The position numbers were made by a program, and so were the translations under genes. Under the pieces are notes generated by a model that was given only the letters and a program-made list of their open reading frames with translations, ran no database searches and was not told the origin of the DNA. From assembly GCA_023475225.1 (NCBI GenBank), contig JAMCVK010000045.1, forward strand, positions 1 to 64,000: a stretch of DNA of 64,000 bases, written 5' to 3'. The DNA is from Chloroflexota bacterium (GTDB lineage Bacteria; Chloroflexota; UBA6077; FW602-bin22; JAMCVK01). Shown here piece after piece: positions 45,348 to 54,067 of the stretch; positions within the stretch are counted from its first letter, which is position 1; the number at the start of each line of letters is the position of its first letter.

Positions 45348-46226
45348 ATGAGCAACACGATTCCAGCGGCGAACTTTGCCCTTATTCGAGGCACCGGCAC
45401 CTGGGCCTGTGACTTCCCTGCTGAGGCCCAGGAAGAAGGAATACACGTCCTCCAGGATGATTTAGTCTTTGAGACCCCCTATGGCCAAAGCGCAAAATTT
45501 CAACTGCTCGAGATCGATGCCCGCTACACGGTGGATGGGATAAAAAGGTCATTCCTATCCGTGGCCTCTCATGGATGGAAGGTCGGCATCGATCCCATCG
45601 CTGACCGCTCCTCCGAACAGGTCTTTTGGGTACTACAACAGGCTGGCGTGAAGAAGATCATCGTAGAGGGCGCTGCCGGCTCCGTTAATGAGTTCATTTA
45701 TCCGGGAGATCTGGTAATCCCCACCGATTTCTTCGACTTCACTAAGCGCCGCCCTACCAGTCTGGGGACCACGCGTTTTCAATATTTGATAAGACTGAAG
45801 CAGGCTATCTGTCCCCAGATCGCTGACGCCCTGGAAGATGCGGCCGCAAGGCTTGGCTTCGGCCGCGTGTACAAGCGGGGACTCATGGGTATATTCGAGG
45901 GACCGCGCTTTGAGTCACCAGCCGAGGTGCGCTTCTTCAAACAGGTAGGCTGCGACGTCCTCGGCCAAAGCATGGTCCCAGAAGTATATCTGGCTCGGGA
46001 GATCGGGGCATGTTATGCAGCCGCCTATCTCACCGTCAACTTCGCTGAGGGGATCTCCGAGGAATGGGAGAGTAAGGAATTAGACCAGGTCCGCTTACAT
46101 CATAAAGCAGACATGGCCCGCTTAGTCCTACGAGCAATGAAGCAGATACCCCTGTCTGACGAATGCGGCTGCTTGCAGTATAGACAGGCTCGCCCGGCTG
46201 AGTACCGCCGTGGCATAGCTATGTGA
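45348..46226 (+). CDS. MTA phosphorylase / purine nucleoside phosphorylase family protein
   Basis: About 292 residues from the ATG with GAGGAG upstream; the frame is open from 45285, but the promoter makes that start unlikely. It belongs to the PNP/UDP family: ALIRGTGTWACDFP at the start (equivalent of the GGSG phosphate loop), VEGAAGSVNEFIYPGDLVIP near 107, and MGIFEGPRFESPAEVRFFK near 178, the hallmark of MTA phosphorylases (GPRFET-like). It would release adenine or another base and methylthioribose-1-phosphate. The next gene is a class II aldolase. Confidence 0.8.
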   Translation: MSNTIPAANFALIRGTGTWACDFPAEAQEEGIHVLQDDLVFETPYGQSAKFQLLEIDARYTVDGIKRSFLSVASHGWKVGIDPIADRSSEQVFWVLQQAGVKKIIVEGAAGSVNEFIYPGDLVIPTDFFDFTKRRPTSLGTTRFQYLIRLKQAICPQIADALEDAAARLGFGRVYKRGLMGIFEGPRFESPAEVRFFKQVGCDVLGQSMVPEVYLAREIGACYAAAYLTVNFAEGISEEWESKELDQVRLHHKADMARLVLRAMKQIPLSDECGCLQYRQARPAEYRRGIAM

Positions 46227-46263
46227 CTAACAGACAAGATCAATAAATACCGGAGGAACATTT

Positions 46264-46884
46264 ATGGCTGAGACTAGCCTTATTGAAGCACAAAAAGATG
46301 AGTTAGCGCGCATCGCACGTCGCGCCTACGAGCGCGGACTAGTTACAGGCACAGGTGGCAATGTCAGTGTACGTATTCCAGGTACGGCTCAGCTTCTCAT
46401 CACGGCAAGCGGTGTGTCGCTTGGTGATATGACTACCGATAACATCATAACCGTTGATTTGGATGGCAATCCAGCCGAACAAAAAGGTCAATCAAGACCA
46501 TCAATGGAGACGGCTTTCCACGCGGCGATTTATCGTTTACGACCGGATGTAGGCGCAGTAATCCATCTTCACCCGCCCCATGCGACTGCTTACTCCTTGC
46601 GTGGTACTGAACTCCCTTTGGTAACCAGCTCGGCGCAGGGAGCCCTAAAGCTGGTGCCCTGCATTGACTACGCCCCAGCTGGATCTACTCAACTGAGGGA
46701 ACTGGTCATCGAGGCCGTGCAAAAGTATGGTGGCCTGCGAGCCCTACTTATGAAGAAGCATGGCATCCTCACTATGGGCACCGACCTGACCATGGCCTAC
46801 CACCTGGCCGACTTAGTCGAGAGTTCAGCCCATATTGCGTTCATCGCCTCTCTGATCCCAGCAGGGATGATGGCTGTGGAGTAG
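46264..46884 (+). CDS. Class II aldolase (fuculose-phosphate aldolase-like)
   Basis: 206 residues. Zinc ligands lie in VIHLHPPHATAYS near 100 and MKKHGIL near 160, and the catalytic Glu in SMETAFHAAIY near 80. TGGNVSVRIPG is the phosphate-binding loop. It cleaves a sugar-1-phosphate to DHAP and an aldehyde. Beside an MTA-phosphorylase-type gene it could be the aldolase of the DHAP shunt acting on methylthioribulose-phosphate; the mtnA isomerase is not in the window. The last codons lie in a repeated segment also found at 49144. Confidence 0.85.
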   Translation: MAETSLIEAQKDELARIARRAYERGLVTGTGGNVSVRIPGTAQLLITASGVSLGDMTTDNIITVDLDGNPAEQKGQSRPSMETAFHAAIYRLRPDVGAVIHLHPPHATAYSLRGTELPLVTSSAQGALKLVPCIDYAPAGSTQLRELVIEAVQKYGGLRALLMKKHGILTMGTDLTMAYHLADLVESSAHIAFIASLIPAGMMAVE

Positions 46885-46901
46885 CAAACGGCTGTCTTTA
46901 C

Positions 46902-47054
46902 TCATCCTCGACTGATAAAGTCGCCACCCACGATATAATCGTTGGTGCTATTGCCCACATTGGCCAGGGTCAAATGGAGACGATACTGATCGCCTTGCGG
47001 TCCGATTATCGTTCGCCCAAACTTATGGACCAGAATGAAGCAGGCCGCATTGCC
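46902..47054 (-). pseudogene. Relic of the 3' end of a GH39-like gene
   Basis: Read on the minus strand this translates FILVHKFGRTIIGPQGDQYR followed by a stretch ending NSTNDYIVGGDFISRG and a stop. It lines up with the C-terminus of the protein at 49166-50947 (AILVDKFGQ ... RGDQYHLL ... NSTDDYIIGGD). Only about 45 codons remain, with no start, and the relic abuts the alcohol dehydrogenase stop codon. DNA similarity extends past the stop to GTGGAGTAG in both places. Confidence 0.85.
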
Positions 47055-47055
47055 A

Positions 47056-48084
47056 CTACCGCTGAGGCTCGATGATCACCTTCATCGAATTCTGTGCCTC
47101 GGCAACTAATTTGAAGCCAAGTCCCGTTTCCGCAAGGCTTAGTCGATGAGTGATCATCTCCCGCACTTGAACTCGCCGTGAGCGGATCAGTTCTAGCGCC
47201 GCCACGTGGTCGGCGGGGCTGCCAGCGTAAGAGGTAGTGAGGGTGATGTCGTTACGCCAAAAGAGGTCATTTACCGAAAGGGGGATGGTGACGCCCTTGT
47301 CGGTCGGGGCGAAGAAGAGGATAGTGCCCCCACGTTCCACCGATTGCAGTGCCTGGGCCATAGCCGCTGTGGCCCCTGTGCACACTATCACCAGGTCGGC
47401 CAGCCAGCCGTCGTTTATTTGGCGTAGGCGGGCCGGCACATCATCTTCGGCCTGAATTACGGCGTCAGCCCCAAACTGTTGGGCCATTTCCAGCCGGTAG
47501 TCAATGATATCTGTCGCCACCACGCGTCCTGCCCCCAGAGCACGGGCCAGGTGTATGTGAAGCAGCCCCGCAATCCCGCTGCCGAGAACGAGCACGCTTG
47601 AGGCCGGCTGCAAACGCGCTACCCTTTGCCCCCGCAGGATACAGGCCAACGGCTCGATGAAGGTCGCCTCTTCAAAAGATACCTCGTCAGGCAGTCGATA
47701 CACCCCCCGGTCCACGTTGATGCCCGGCAGACGGAGGTACTCGGCAAAGCCACCGGGATCAAAATTTGTGCGGCGAAGGGTATCGCAGGCAGTATGATGA
47801 CCGCTCAGGCAGTAACGGCAGGTGTTGCAAGGGACATGATGAGAGGCGGAGATGCGATCACCCACCTTGTACTGTTGCACTCCATCGCCTATCGCTGCCA
47901 CCACCCCGGCGATCTCATGTCCCAGCACCAGGGGCACCCTGTGGAGGCGATACCACTCCATCACGTCGCTGCCGCAGATTCCGCTGGCCTCCACCCGCAC
48001 CAATAACTCGCCAGGTCCAATCTTGGGGATGGGCATCTCCTCCAGCCGCACATCGCGGTTGTTGTAATACATGGCAACGCGCAT
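47056..48084 (-). CDS. Zinc-dependent alcohol/polyol dehydrogenase
   Basis: About 342 residues from the ATG preceded by GGGAGG. A medium-chain dehydrogenase of the sorbitol/threonine dehydrogenase type: catalytic zinc site in ASGICGSDVMEWY near 36 and GHEIAGVV near 60, structural zinc cysteines in HHVPCNTCRYCLSGHHTAC near 90, and NAD-binding VLGSGIAGLLHIHLA near 165. It precedes no other gene on its strand except the GH relic, and follows lsrF-like by 95 bases. Confidence 0.9.
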   Translation of the reverse strand: MRVAMYYNNRDVRLEEMPIPKIGPGELLVRVEASGICGSDVMEWYRLHRVPLVLGHEIAGVVAAIGDGVQQYKVGDRISASHHVPCNTCRYCLSGHHTACDTLRRTNFDPGGFAEYLRLPGINVDRGVYRLPDEVSFEEATFIEPLACILRGQRVARLQPASSVLVLGSGIAGLLHIHLARALGAGRVVATDIIDYRLEMAQQFGADAVIQAEDDVPARLRQINDGWLADLVIVCTGATAAMAQALQSVERGGTILFFAPTDKGVTIPLSVNDLFWRNDITLTTSYAGSPADHVAALELIRSRRVQVREMITHRLSLAETGLGFKLVAEAQNSMKVIIEPQR

Positions 48085-48179
48085 AGTATCGCCTCCCAAA
48101 AAACTAGTTATCGTTTTCCCTGCCCCGAGTCCTCCCAGAGTGCGTCGTTTATTCCCACCAAAGCTGGCCCTTACCCTGG

Positions 48180-48983
48180 CTATCTCGCCGCCACCAGCTC
48201 ACTTTTCAGGCTATTGTAAAGATCAAAGGCCTCTTTTGGTGTGGCGTTTTCGTGAATAATGGCGCGCAAGGCCCTGACCATGGCCACAGGATACTCATTC
48301 TGCCAGACATTCCTCCCCAGATTCACACCAACTGCACCCTTTTGCATACCATCATGCACAAACTCCAGAACCTCAAGCTCTGTGTCCACTTTAGGCCCAC
48401 CGGCCATAACCACGGGAACCGGACAACCCCTGGTAACCTTCTCAAAATTCTCACACCAGTAGGTTTTTACCACCCGTGCTCCCAATTCGGCAGCGATGCG
48501 GCAGCACAGGGCCAGGTAGCGGGCCTCCCGCCGCTCCAGCTCTTTACCCACGGCGGTAACCGCCATCACCGGGATGCCATATCTTTCGCCTTCGTCAACC
48601 AGCCTTACCAGGTTCAACAGGGATTCACGCTCGTACTCGCTGCCAACGAAGATGGAGATGCCTACTGCCGCCACATTGAGGCGAATAGCCTCTTCTATGG
48701 ATGTGGTTATCCCTTCGTTGGCCAGGTCTTTCCCAACGATGCTAGTACCACCAGATACCCTGAGAATGATCGGTGTGCTTATCTTGGGATTTATGGCTGA
48801 GCGAAGCACTCCTCTGGTAACAAAGATGGCATCACAATAAGGGAGCAATGGCTCAACAGTTTTGCCCGGCTCCTCCAGCTTGGTGGTAGGGCCTTGAAAG
48901 TAGCCGTGATCAATAGGCATGAAAAGACAGTGTCCATCGGGTTGGATCACTCGTGCCAGGCGGTTTTCCATCCCCCAGTCCAT
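48180..48983 (-). CDS. LsrF-like aldolase/thiolase
   Basis: 267 residues. The sequence strongly resembles LsrF, the class I aldolase-fold thiolase that ends AI-2 (autoinducer-2) breakdown: DWGMENRLARVIQPDG at the start, PIDHGYFQGPTTKLEEPG near 24, GSEYERES near 112, and the Schiff-base Lys in ARVVKTYWCENFEK near 172, then VVMAGGPK and GVNLGRNVWQ. No other lsr gene is present. It may act on another phosphorylated ketose made by the neighbouring dehydrogenase or aldolase. Confidence 0.82.
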   Translation of the reverse strand: MDWGMENRLARVIQPDGHCLFMPIDHGYFQGPTTKLEEPGKTVEPLLPYCDAIFVTRGVLRSAINPKISTPIILRVSGGTSIVGKDLANEGITTSIEEAIRLNVAAVGISIFVGSEYERESLLNLVRLVDEGERYGIPVMAVTAVGKELERREARYLALCCRIAAELGARVVKTYWCENFEKVTRGCPVPVVMAGGPKVDTELEVLEFVHDGMQKGAVGVNLGRNVWQNEYPVAMVRALRAIIHENATPKEAFDLYNSLKSELVAAR

Positions 48984-49165
48984 GCTACGTCCCCCCCTCC
49001 ATGATTCGCAGTTTACCGTCGTCTTAATAGGCGAGATGAGAATTCGAGATGGAATTTGCTTTTCCCTTGCTTTCGATTACGCGGTCATTCTAAAGCGTGC
49101 GATATCCACTGTCAATTCGACACAGCCTCCAAGGACAACGACTGTGGAGTAGCGATCGGTGGCCT

Positions 49166-50947
49166 TTATTCATCCTCTACTATCAAGTAGGGATCGCCAC
49201 CGATGATATAATCGTCGGTGCTATTGCCCAGATTGGCCGTGGCCGGAGGCAACAGGAGATGATACTGATCCCCTCGCGCTCCGATTGCCGCCATTTGCCC
49301 AAACTTATCGACCAGGATAGCCTGTTCTCTGCTGGCCGGAACCCTGGCCTCAACCGGATTAGGACCGCTGGCCCATAGCGCCGTGATCCTCTGACCAGGA
49401 CGTTCAAGAATCACCTGGTCATAACCGCTCATATTGTGACTTAAAATGACCCTTGTCACATTTTGAAAGTATTTGGTGACCACCTGATAGGCGATATAAG
49501 CCGGGCGAAGACTGCCATCACCTCTCACCATACCCCAGGCTTCCGGCTCACCGGTATCGCTTGAGCGATAATAATGAACAACGCCGGCGCTGGCCGCTAA
49601 AGCATAGGCATAGGATTGAATAACGTAAGAGGCCTGCTCGTCTAGTGTAGCGCTCCATTGGTACGGTCGAGGGTCGGTTCCGCGCACCATGTGGTCATCC
49701 CAGGCCGGAATGCCCGATTCAGTTATCCAAATCGGATGATATAAGCCGTAAGCACCAAGCTTATCCCGATAAGCATTGGTCCCATCGAACAGCTGACGCG
49801 CTCGGCTATAAGCATGCCAGGATAGTATGTCGAAATAGAAATTGTTCGCTTTGGCCGCAGGATCAGATTTAGCCACCTGAAGAACCCCATCTAAGAACCT
49901 CATATCCTGGTAGCCTGAAAATCCACCCAAAATGACCTTGGCCTTCGGATCAGCCCTTTTTATCGCCTGGTAGGCGACCTTCAACAGCTGGTAATATTCA
50001 GCCTGAGTAGCCGACCAGAATCGGGACAGGTTGGGCTCATTCCAAATCTGCCAGTAGAGCACCGCATCTTTGTAACGCAAGGCCGTATTATAGACAAAAT
50101 TCCCCCAGTAATTATCCTTGTTAGGTGAACCATCGGCATGAAACACAGGTGCATAGAGATTAGAGGGCACCTGGTTTCCAAAGCCCCCTGTAATACTGGC
50201 CCAACTGGGGGTATCAATGAGGATGCCTGTCAGCACCAGGCCATAGTCGAGATTATCCTTGACAACCATATCATAGGCTGAGTAGTTGAATTCACCCCGC
50301 CGTGCCTCAATCTCACGCCACTTAAACTCTAAACGATTAGACACCGCTCCACCATCCCTGGCCAGCCGCATCCATCGTGTGCTGCTCTGCGCCTCTTTCC
50401 CACCAACAGCAGTGTGATCTGGGAAGATATTGGCCATGCCGAAGCGGGCATCCGTATTTGCCACGGCCGCTAAAGGACTATTAAGGAGCTGAGCGCTTAC
50501 ATCACCCGTCGAGGACACAGAAGTGGGAATGGATCTAACCGTCCAAGCCACAGATTTGCTCATCTGCCCATCTATGCTCACCTCAGTACGGTAGAGACTG
50601 GCTGGAAAACTAGCGGATGAATGGATCAAGCGGGCCATTAAGATACCACGATGCACATCGCCCGCTTGTCCAGAGATAACATGCTGATACGTGGCCACGA
50701 CGATACCGCCAGCATCAAGAGCCTTGATGGTAAGGTTTTGCCCGCTCACCAAGCCGGCGAAGCCAACGATCGCTACTACGGAGGCCGTGTTGGGCTGGAA
50801 AACAGTTATCACTGGGGCATCCGGATCGAGGCGATCGCTCATGTATAAAGTCTCGATCATCCCCTGCGCGGCAACAGCGACAGGGAGGCTAGCGAAGGAT
50901 AGGACGACCGTGGCGATGGCAGAGATAACATACCCTACAGTTCTCAT
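49166..50947 (-). CDS. Secreted GH39-like glycoside hydrolase-fold protein
   Basis: 593 residues with a signal peptide (residues 1-27, ending VAVAAQG). An N-terminal beta domain (30-150) is followed by a clan GH-A barrel: YWQIWNEPNLSRFW near 300 holds the acid/base Glu and IWITESGIPAWDD near 408 the nucleophile Glu. A C-terminal beta-sandwich (about 500-593) closes the protein. It is related to the protein at 488 but has a different N-terminal module. A truncated copy of its 3' end lies at 46902-47054. Confidence 0.82.
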   Translation of the reverse strand: MRTVGYVISAIATVVLSFASLPVAVAAQGMIETLYMSDRLDPDAPVITVFQPNTASVVAIVGFAGLVSGQNLTIKALDAGGIVVATYQHVISGQAGDVHRGILMARLIHSSASFPASLYRTEVSIDGQMSKSVAWTVRSIPTSVSSTGDVSAQLLNSPLAAVANTDARFGMANIFPDHTAVGGKEAQSSTRWMRLARDGGAVSNRLEFKWREIEARRGEFNYSAYDMVVKDNLDYGLVLTGILIDTPSWASITGGFGNQVPSNLYAPVFHADGSPNKDNYWGNFVYNTALRYKDAVLYWQIWNEPNLSRFWSATQAEYYQLLKVAYQAIKRADPKAKVILGGFSGYQDMRFLDGVLQVAKSDPAAKANNFYFDILSWHAYSRARQLFDGTNAYRDKLGAYGLYHPIWITESGIPAWDDHMVRGTDPRPYQWSATLDEQASYVIQSYAYALAASAGVVHYYRSSDTGEPEAWGMVRGDGSLRPAYIAYQVVTKYFQNVTRVILSHNMSGYDQVILERPGQRITALWASGPNPVEARVPASREQAILVDKFGQMAAIGARGDQYHLLLPPATANLGNSTDDYIIGGDPYLIVEDE

Positions 50948-50978
50948 TTAGCGGTCCTAACATGCAAGCGGCCAGAGA

Positions 50979-51386
50979 TTATCTGGCCGTCACCTTTGGT
51001 GGGTGAGACTCTCGCCACCTCAGATAATGCTGGTGGAGGATCTCGAAATTCTCGTACATGCGGGGATCGCTTTCCGCCCTCCAACCAGGCATTATCCCCT
51101 TGACTCTGCCCCAGAGGGGTTCGATACCGCCGATCAGATCAAAATAGAGGTCTTCATTAAGAAGACCTCTTGCAATTAACAGCCCGGCCAGCTCGTAGTT
51201 GCCACAAACAAGGTTAAATTTGCGGCGCCCCTCGCTTCCTCTCGGGTACTTCTCCTTGAACTCCGTGTAGTCCTTGGCACTGAACTCCGATAGCATCCAA
51301 GCCATCGCCTCCTGCATCCTCTCCGCAATGCTCAGCTCCCAAAGTTTGAGCAAAACATCAACATCGCGTTGCGTAGGCTCACCCAT
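50979..51386 (-). CDS. Unrecognised helical protein
   Basis: About 135 residues from the ATG that follows AGGAGGATAGCT. Mostly helical (VDVLLKLWELSIAERMQEAM, YPRGSEGRRKFNLVCGNYELAG, LYFDLIGGIEPLWGRVKG). The pattern resembles DUF4760-type small proteins. Function unknown. Confidence 0.7.
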   Translation of the reverse strand: MGEPTQRDVDVLLKLWELSIAERMQEAMAWMLSEFSAKDYTEFKEKYPRGSEGRRKFNLVCGNYELAGLLIARGLLNEDLYFDLIGGIEPLWGRVKGIMPGWRAESDPRMYENFEILHQHYLRWRESHPPKVTAR

Positions 51387-51421
51387 AGCTATCCTCCTCA
51401 TTCCTCAAACTGGCTGGCGAT

Positions 51422-51841
51422 TTAGTCTATTTTAGCGCAAGCCCTCTCTATCTTGTCCAAGAAGGACTTCTCTGTATCACAGAGGTGTTGCAACACCTCC
51501 CTGATCGTCCATTCCCCCTCCTTTGTCACCTTTGACAGGTGCTCATCGCTTACTCCAAGCAATGCACCGATCAACTCGCCTCGCGTCTCTTCAGCCTTGG
51601 ACAGAATCATTTGGGCCTCGCTTTGGGGCAATCCCAGATTCTGGCGAGCTTTCCTAATTTGAATAATATGCTCCTTCTCATGGTCAGCAAAGCGATGAAG
51701 CAAGAAGCGAACCGTCCTCTCCACCCCCGCCCACTCCACCTTTCGCTCCAACTGCTCCTCGCTCAGGCCGCCCAGTCTGCGGAGGACTTCTGCCCGTCTC
51801 GTTTGCAAATCAGCCAGGAGTAACCCAAGTTCGCCATCCAT
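51422..51841 (-). CDS. DinB-family protein
   Basis: 139 residues of the four-helix DinB/YfiT metal-binding fold. Metal-ligand histidines appear in HRFADHEKEHIIQIR near 50 and REVLQHLCDTEKSF near 115. Such proteins are often thiol-dependent transferases or stress proteins. It precedes the acyl-CoA dehydrogenase by 12 bases on the opposite side of transcription order, so the two probably share a transcript. Confidence 0.8.
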   Translation of the reverse strand: MDGELGLLLADLQTRRAEVLRRLGGLSEEQLERKVEWAGVERTVRFLLHRFADHEKEHIIQIRKARQNLGLPQSEAQMILSKAEETRGELIGALLGVSDEHLSKVTKEGEWTIREVLQHLCDTEKSFLDKIERACAKID

Positions 51842-51853
51842 TGCTTCCTCACC

Positions 51854-53011
51854 TCACATTAATTTTCCCTTCAGTAGCTCTGAGGCAATAACATTTCGTT
51901 GGATCTGATTGGTTCCTTCATAGATTTGAGTAATCTTGGCATCACGCATCATCTTTTCCACTGGGTAATCGCGCATATAGCCCACACCACCAAAAATCTG
52001 GACAGCATCAATAGTCACCTTCATAGCTACATCTGTAGCAAAGAGTTTAGCCATAGCCGACTCTTTGCTGAAATCCTTAGCTCCAGTATCGATCATTCTG
52101 GCTGACGCATAGACCAGAGCCCTGGCAGCCTCGATCTGCGTGGCCATATCGGCCAGCGTATGCTGAATGGCTTGAAACGAAGAGATCGGATGCCCAAACT
52201 GGACGCGTTGCTTCGCATACTCTACGGCTGCCTCCAAGGCACCCTGGGCGATGCCCACGGCCTGCGCAGCCACTCCGGGGCGAGCGCGGTCAAAATTGCG
52301 TAAGGCCAGGATAAACCCCATGCCCTCCCGCCCCAACAGATTCTCCTTGGGAACACGACAATCATCAAAAATCAGCTCACGGGTAGCTGAGGCACGAATC
52401 CCCATCTTCTGCTCTTTGCGGCCGAAGGAGAAGCCGGGGGTACCCTTCTCCACAATGAAGGCGCTGGCCCCCCGTGGTCCCTTAGTTTTATCGGTCAAAG
52501 CTATGACAACATATATCTCCGCCTCACCGCCATTGGTGATGAACTGCTTTGTGCCATTGAGAACATAAAAATTCCCATCTTTATCCGCTGTGGTACGGAT
52601 TGCTGCAGCATCGCTTCCCGCCGAAGATTCGGTCAAGGCGAAGGCACCGAGCCTTTTCCCAGAACCGAGGTCAGTGAGATATTTGCGCTTTTGCTCTTCC
52701 GAGCCAAAAGCCTCTATAGGATAAGCGGCCAAAGCACTGGCCGCATAACTGATCGCCACCCCACTACAAACGCGGCTGAGCTCCTCCATCACCAGACATA
52801 AATCCAGCGTTCCACCGCTTAAGCCACCGTATTTCTCAGGCACAAAGATGTTGAACATGCCCGCATCAGCAAGCACCTTCATCAGGTCCCAGGGAAATTC
52901 CTCGTTTTCGTCCAACTCAGCCCTAACCGGCCTTATCTTCTCCTCAGCAATCTGCCGAGCAAGATCTCTGATAGCCTGCTGCTGTTCGGAGAGGAAATAG
53001 TTCATAGCCAC
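51854..53011 (-). CDS. Acyl-CoA dehydrogenase
   Basis: 385 residues, typical length. A FAD enzyme that desaturates acyl-CoA. The N-terminal helical domain ([20 protein letters not shown]), the signature [18 protein letters not shown] near 125, and the C-terminal FAD/ETF region [22 protein letters not shown] with the catalytic Glu in [15 protein letters not shown] near 365 are all present. Short-chain or isobutyryl/butyryl-type specificity is likely but not proved. Confidence 0.95.
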   Translation of the reverse strand: MAMNYFLSEQQQAIRDLARQIAEEKIRPVRAELDENEEFPWDLMKVLADAGMFNIFVPEKYGGLSGGTLDLCLVMEELSRVCSGVAISYAASALAAYPIEAFGSEEQKRKYLTDLGSGKRLGAFALTESSAGSDAAAIRTTADKDGNFYVLNGTKQFITNGGEAEIYVVIALTDKTKGPRGASAFIVEKGTPGFSFGRKEQKMGIRASATRELIFDDCRVPKENLLGREGMGFILALRNFDRARPGVAAQAVGIAQGALEAAVEYAKQRVQFGHPISSFQAIQHTLADMATQIEAARALVYASARMIDTGAKDFSKESAMAKLFATDVAMKVTIDAVQIFGGVGYMRDYPVEKMMRDAKITQIYEGTNQIQRNVIASELLKGKLM

Positions 53012-53239
53012 GCTACTCCTTAAATCGAATTTTCCTTATACTGAGGGATGCTATCCTTATAGCCAATGCTAAGCATGTTATATGCCGGGGTTTTCTCATA
53101 ACTTCATTTCTCTTGTAACTGTAACCTTACGCCCCCAGATAACTTATGAGATGCCAGCAACTACGCCAGCATCCCATAACCTACAAGCAGGAGATAAGCA
53201 AGTGAGGATGGCGCACACCTACACACAAGAACAGTAACC

Positions 53240-53530
53240 CTACATCCTCTCCACAATCTTAGCGAACTCCTCGATCGGAATGGCGATCATCGTCTCATAG
53301 CGAACATTACCCCCGGTGGCCTCCCGCGCCAGCACCTTCAGTGCGGTCTCCACATCAGGACACTCGAGGATAACCAGGTAGTCGTAGCGGCCAAGGAGAG
53401 CATAGCTGCCAAGTACCTTACCCCCCATAGACTCCGCCCGTTTGACAGCCTGCTCATGGCGCTGTGAGAACCCTCCCAAGTTACGCATTCCTTCCTCTGT
53501 TGCTCGTCCTAGCGCAACAAAGATGGGCAT
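53240..53530 (-). CDS. GYD-domain small protein
   Basis: 96 residues. The motif LGRYDYLVILECPDVETALK near 46 identifies the GYD (alpha/beta ferredoxin-like) family. Function unknown. It is expressed from an extended -10 promoter at 53570. Confidence 0.8.
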   Translation of the reverse strand: MPIFVALGRATEEGMRNLGGFSQRHEQAVKRAESMGGKVLGSYALLGRYDYLVILECPDVETALKVLAREATGGNVRYETMIAIPIEEFAKIVERM

Positions 53531-53569
53531 AAACGTACCTCCTTTCGCTAGTGCGCCACCCTCACTAAC

Positions 53570-53578
53570 ATTATACCA
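53570..53578 (-). promoter_or_regulatory. Extended -10 promoter of the GYD gene
   Basis: TGGTATAAT on the minus strand, 40 bases before the ATG. The stretch 53579-53788 between this and the tRNA-Sec shows nothing else. Confidence 0.5.
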
Positions 53579-53788
53579 TGCCCATCAACGGGCCGCCGCT
53601 TGATCCTCTGCCTCATTAGCATAGGGTCGCCTTCCGCAGGCATATTCTATACACGCTATTGCTATGAATCCGTGCTTAGGAGAACAGTCTATGTTGCTAA
53701 AGGCGAAACGCTTGCGGTCTACAGAGCTGGTAACGCATTACAGGAGAAGAAGATCACACTTCAAAGAATCTTCGATCGAGGACAGCAT

Positions 53789-53887
53789 TGGCGGGGGTGC
53801 GTGGGAGTCGAACCCACCAGAGACACCCTGTAAGTACCTCCCAACGGTTTTGAAGACCGCGAGACCCACCGGGACCCATCCACCCCC
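53789..53887 (-). tRNA. selC: Selenocysteine tRNA (anticodon UCA)
   Basis: 99 bases with encoded CCA. Anticodon loop CTTCAAA gives UCA. The D stem has six pairs (GGGTCC/GGGTCT) with a CGGT loop, the variable arm is long (GAGGTAC/GTGTCTC stem), and the T arm is GTGGG TTCGACT CCCAC. The acceptor has seven clean pairs and a G-G mismatch at the eighth. These are the hallmarks of bacterial tRNA-Sec. Confidence 0.96.
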
Positions 53888-53901
53888 AAATCCAACTTAA
53901 C

Positions 53902-53928
53902 CATATAGGATTGGCTCCCCCCTGTCAA
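53902..53928 (-). promoter_or_regulatory. Promoter of tRNA-Sec
   Basis: Minus strand TTGACA (53928-53923), 15 bases, TATATG (53907-53902). The tRNA 5' end is 15 bases further on. Short spacing. Confidence 0.5.
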
Positions 53929-54067
53929 GGCTGAGCTCCCCCTCTGATCCGTTCTAGTTGTTTGCTTCAGTAAAGACCTTCTCGGTACAAAGTGACCAAC
54001 GTACGGTCGCCCTGAATGCAGTTATAATCCCAATAGTGAAGCTCGCTGGCCAACAGCCGTCTCACCC

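Noticed and set aside
54023-54028. TATAAT on the plus strand near the RodZ-like gene
   Set aside because: No plus-strand gene lies downstream before thrS on the opposite strand, and no -35 is evident.
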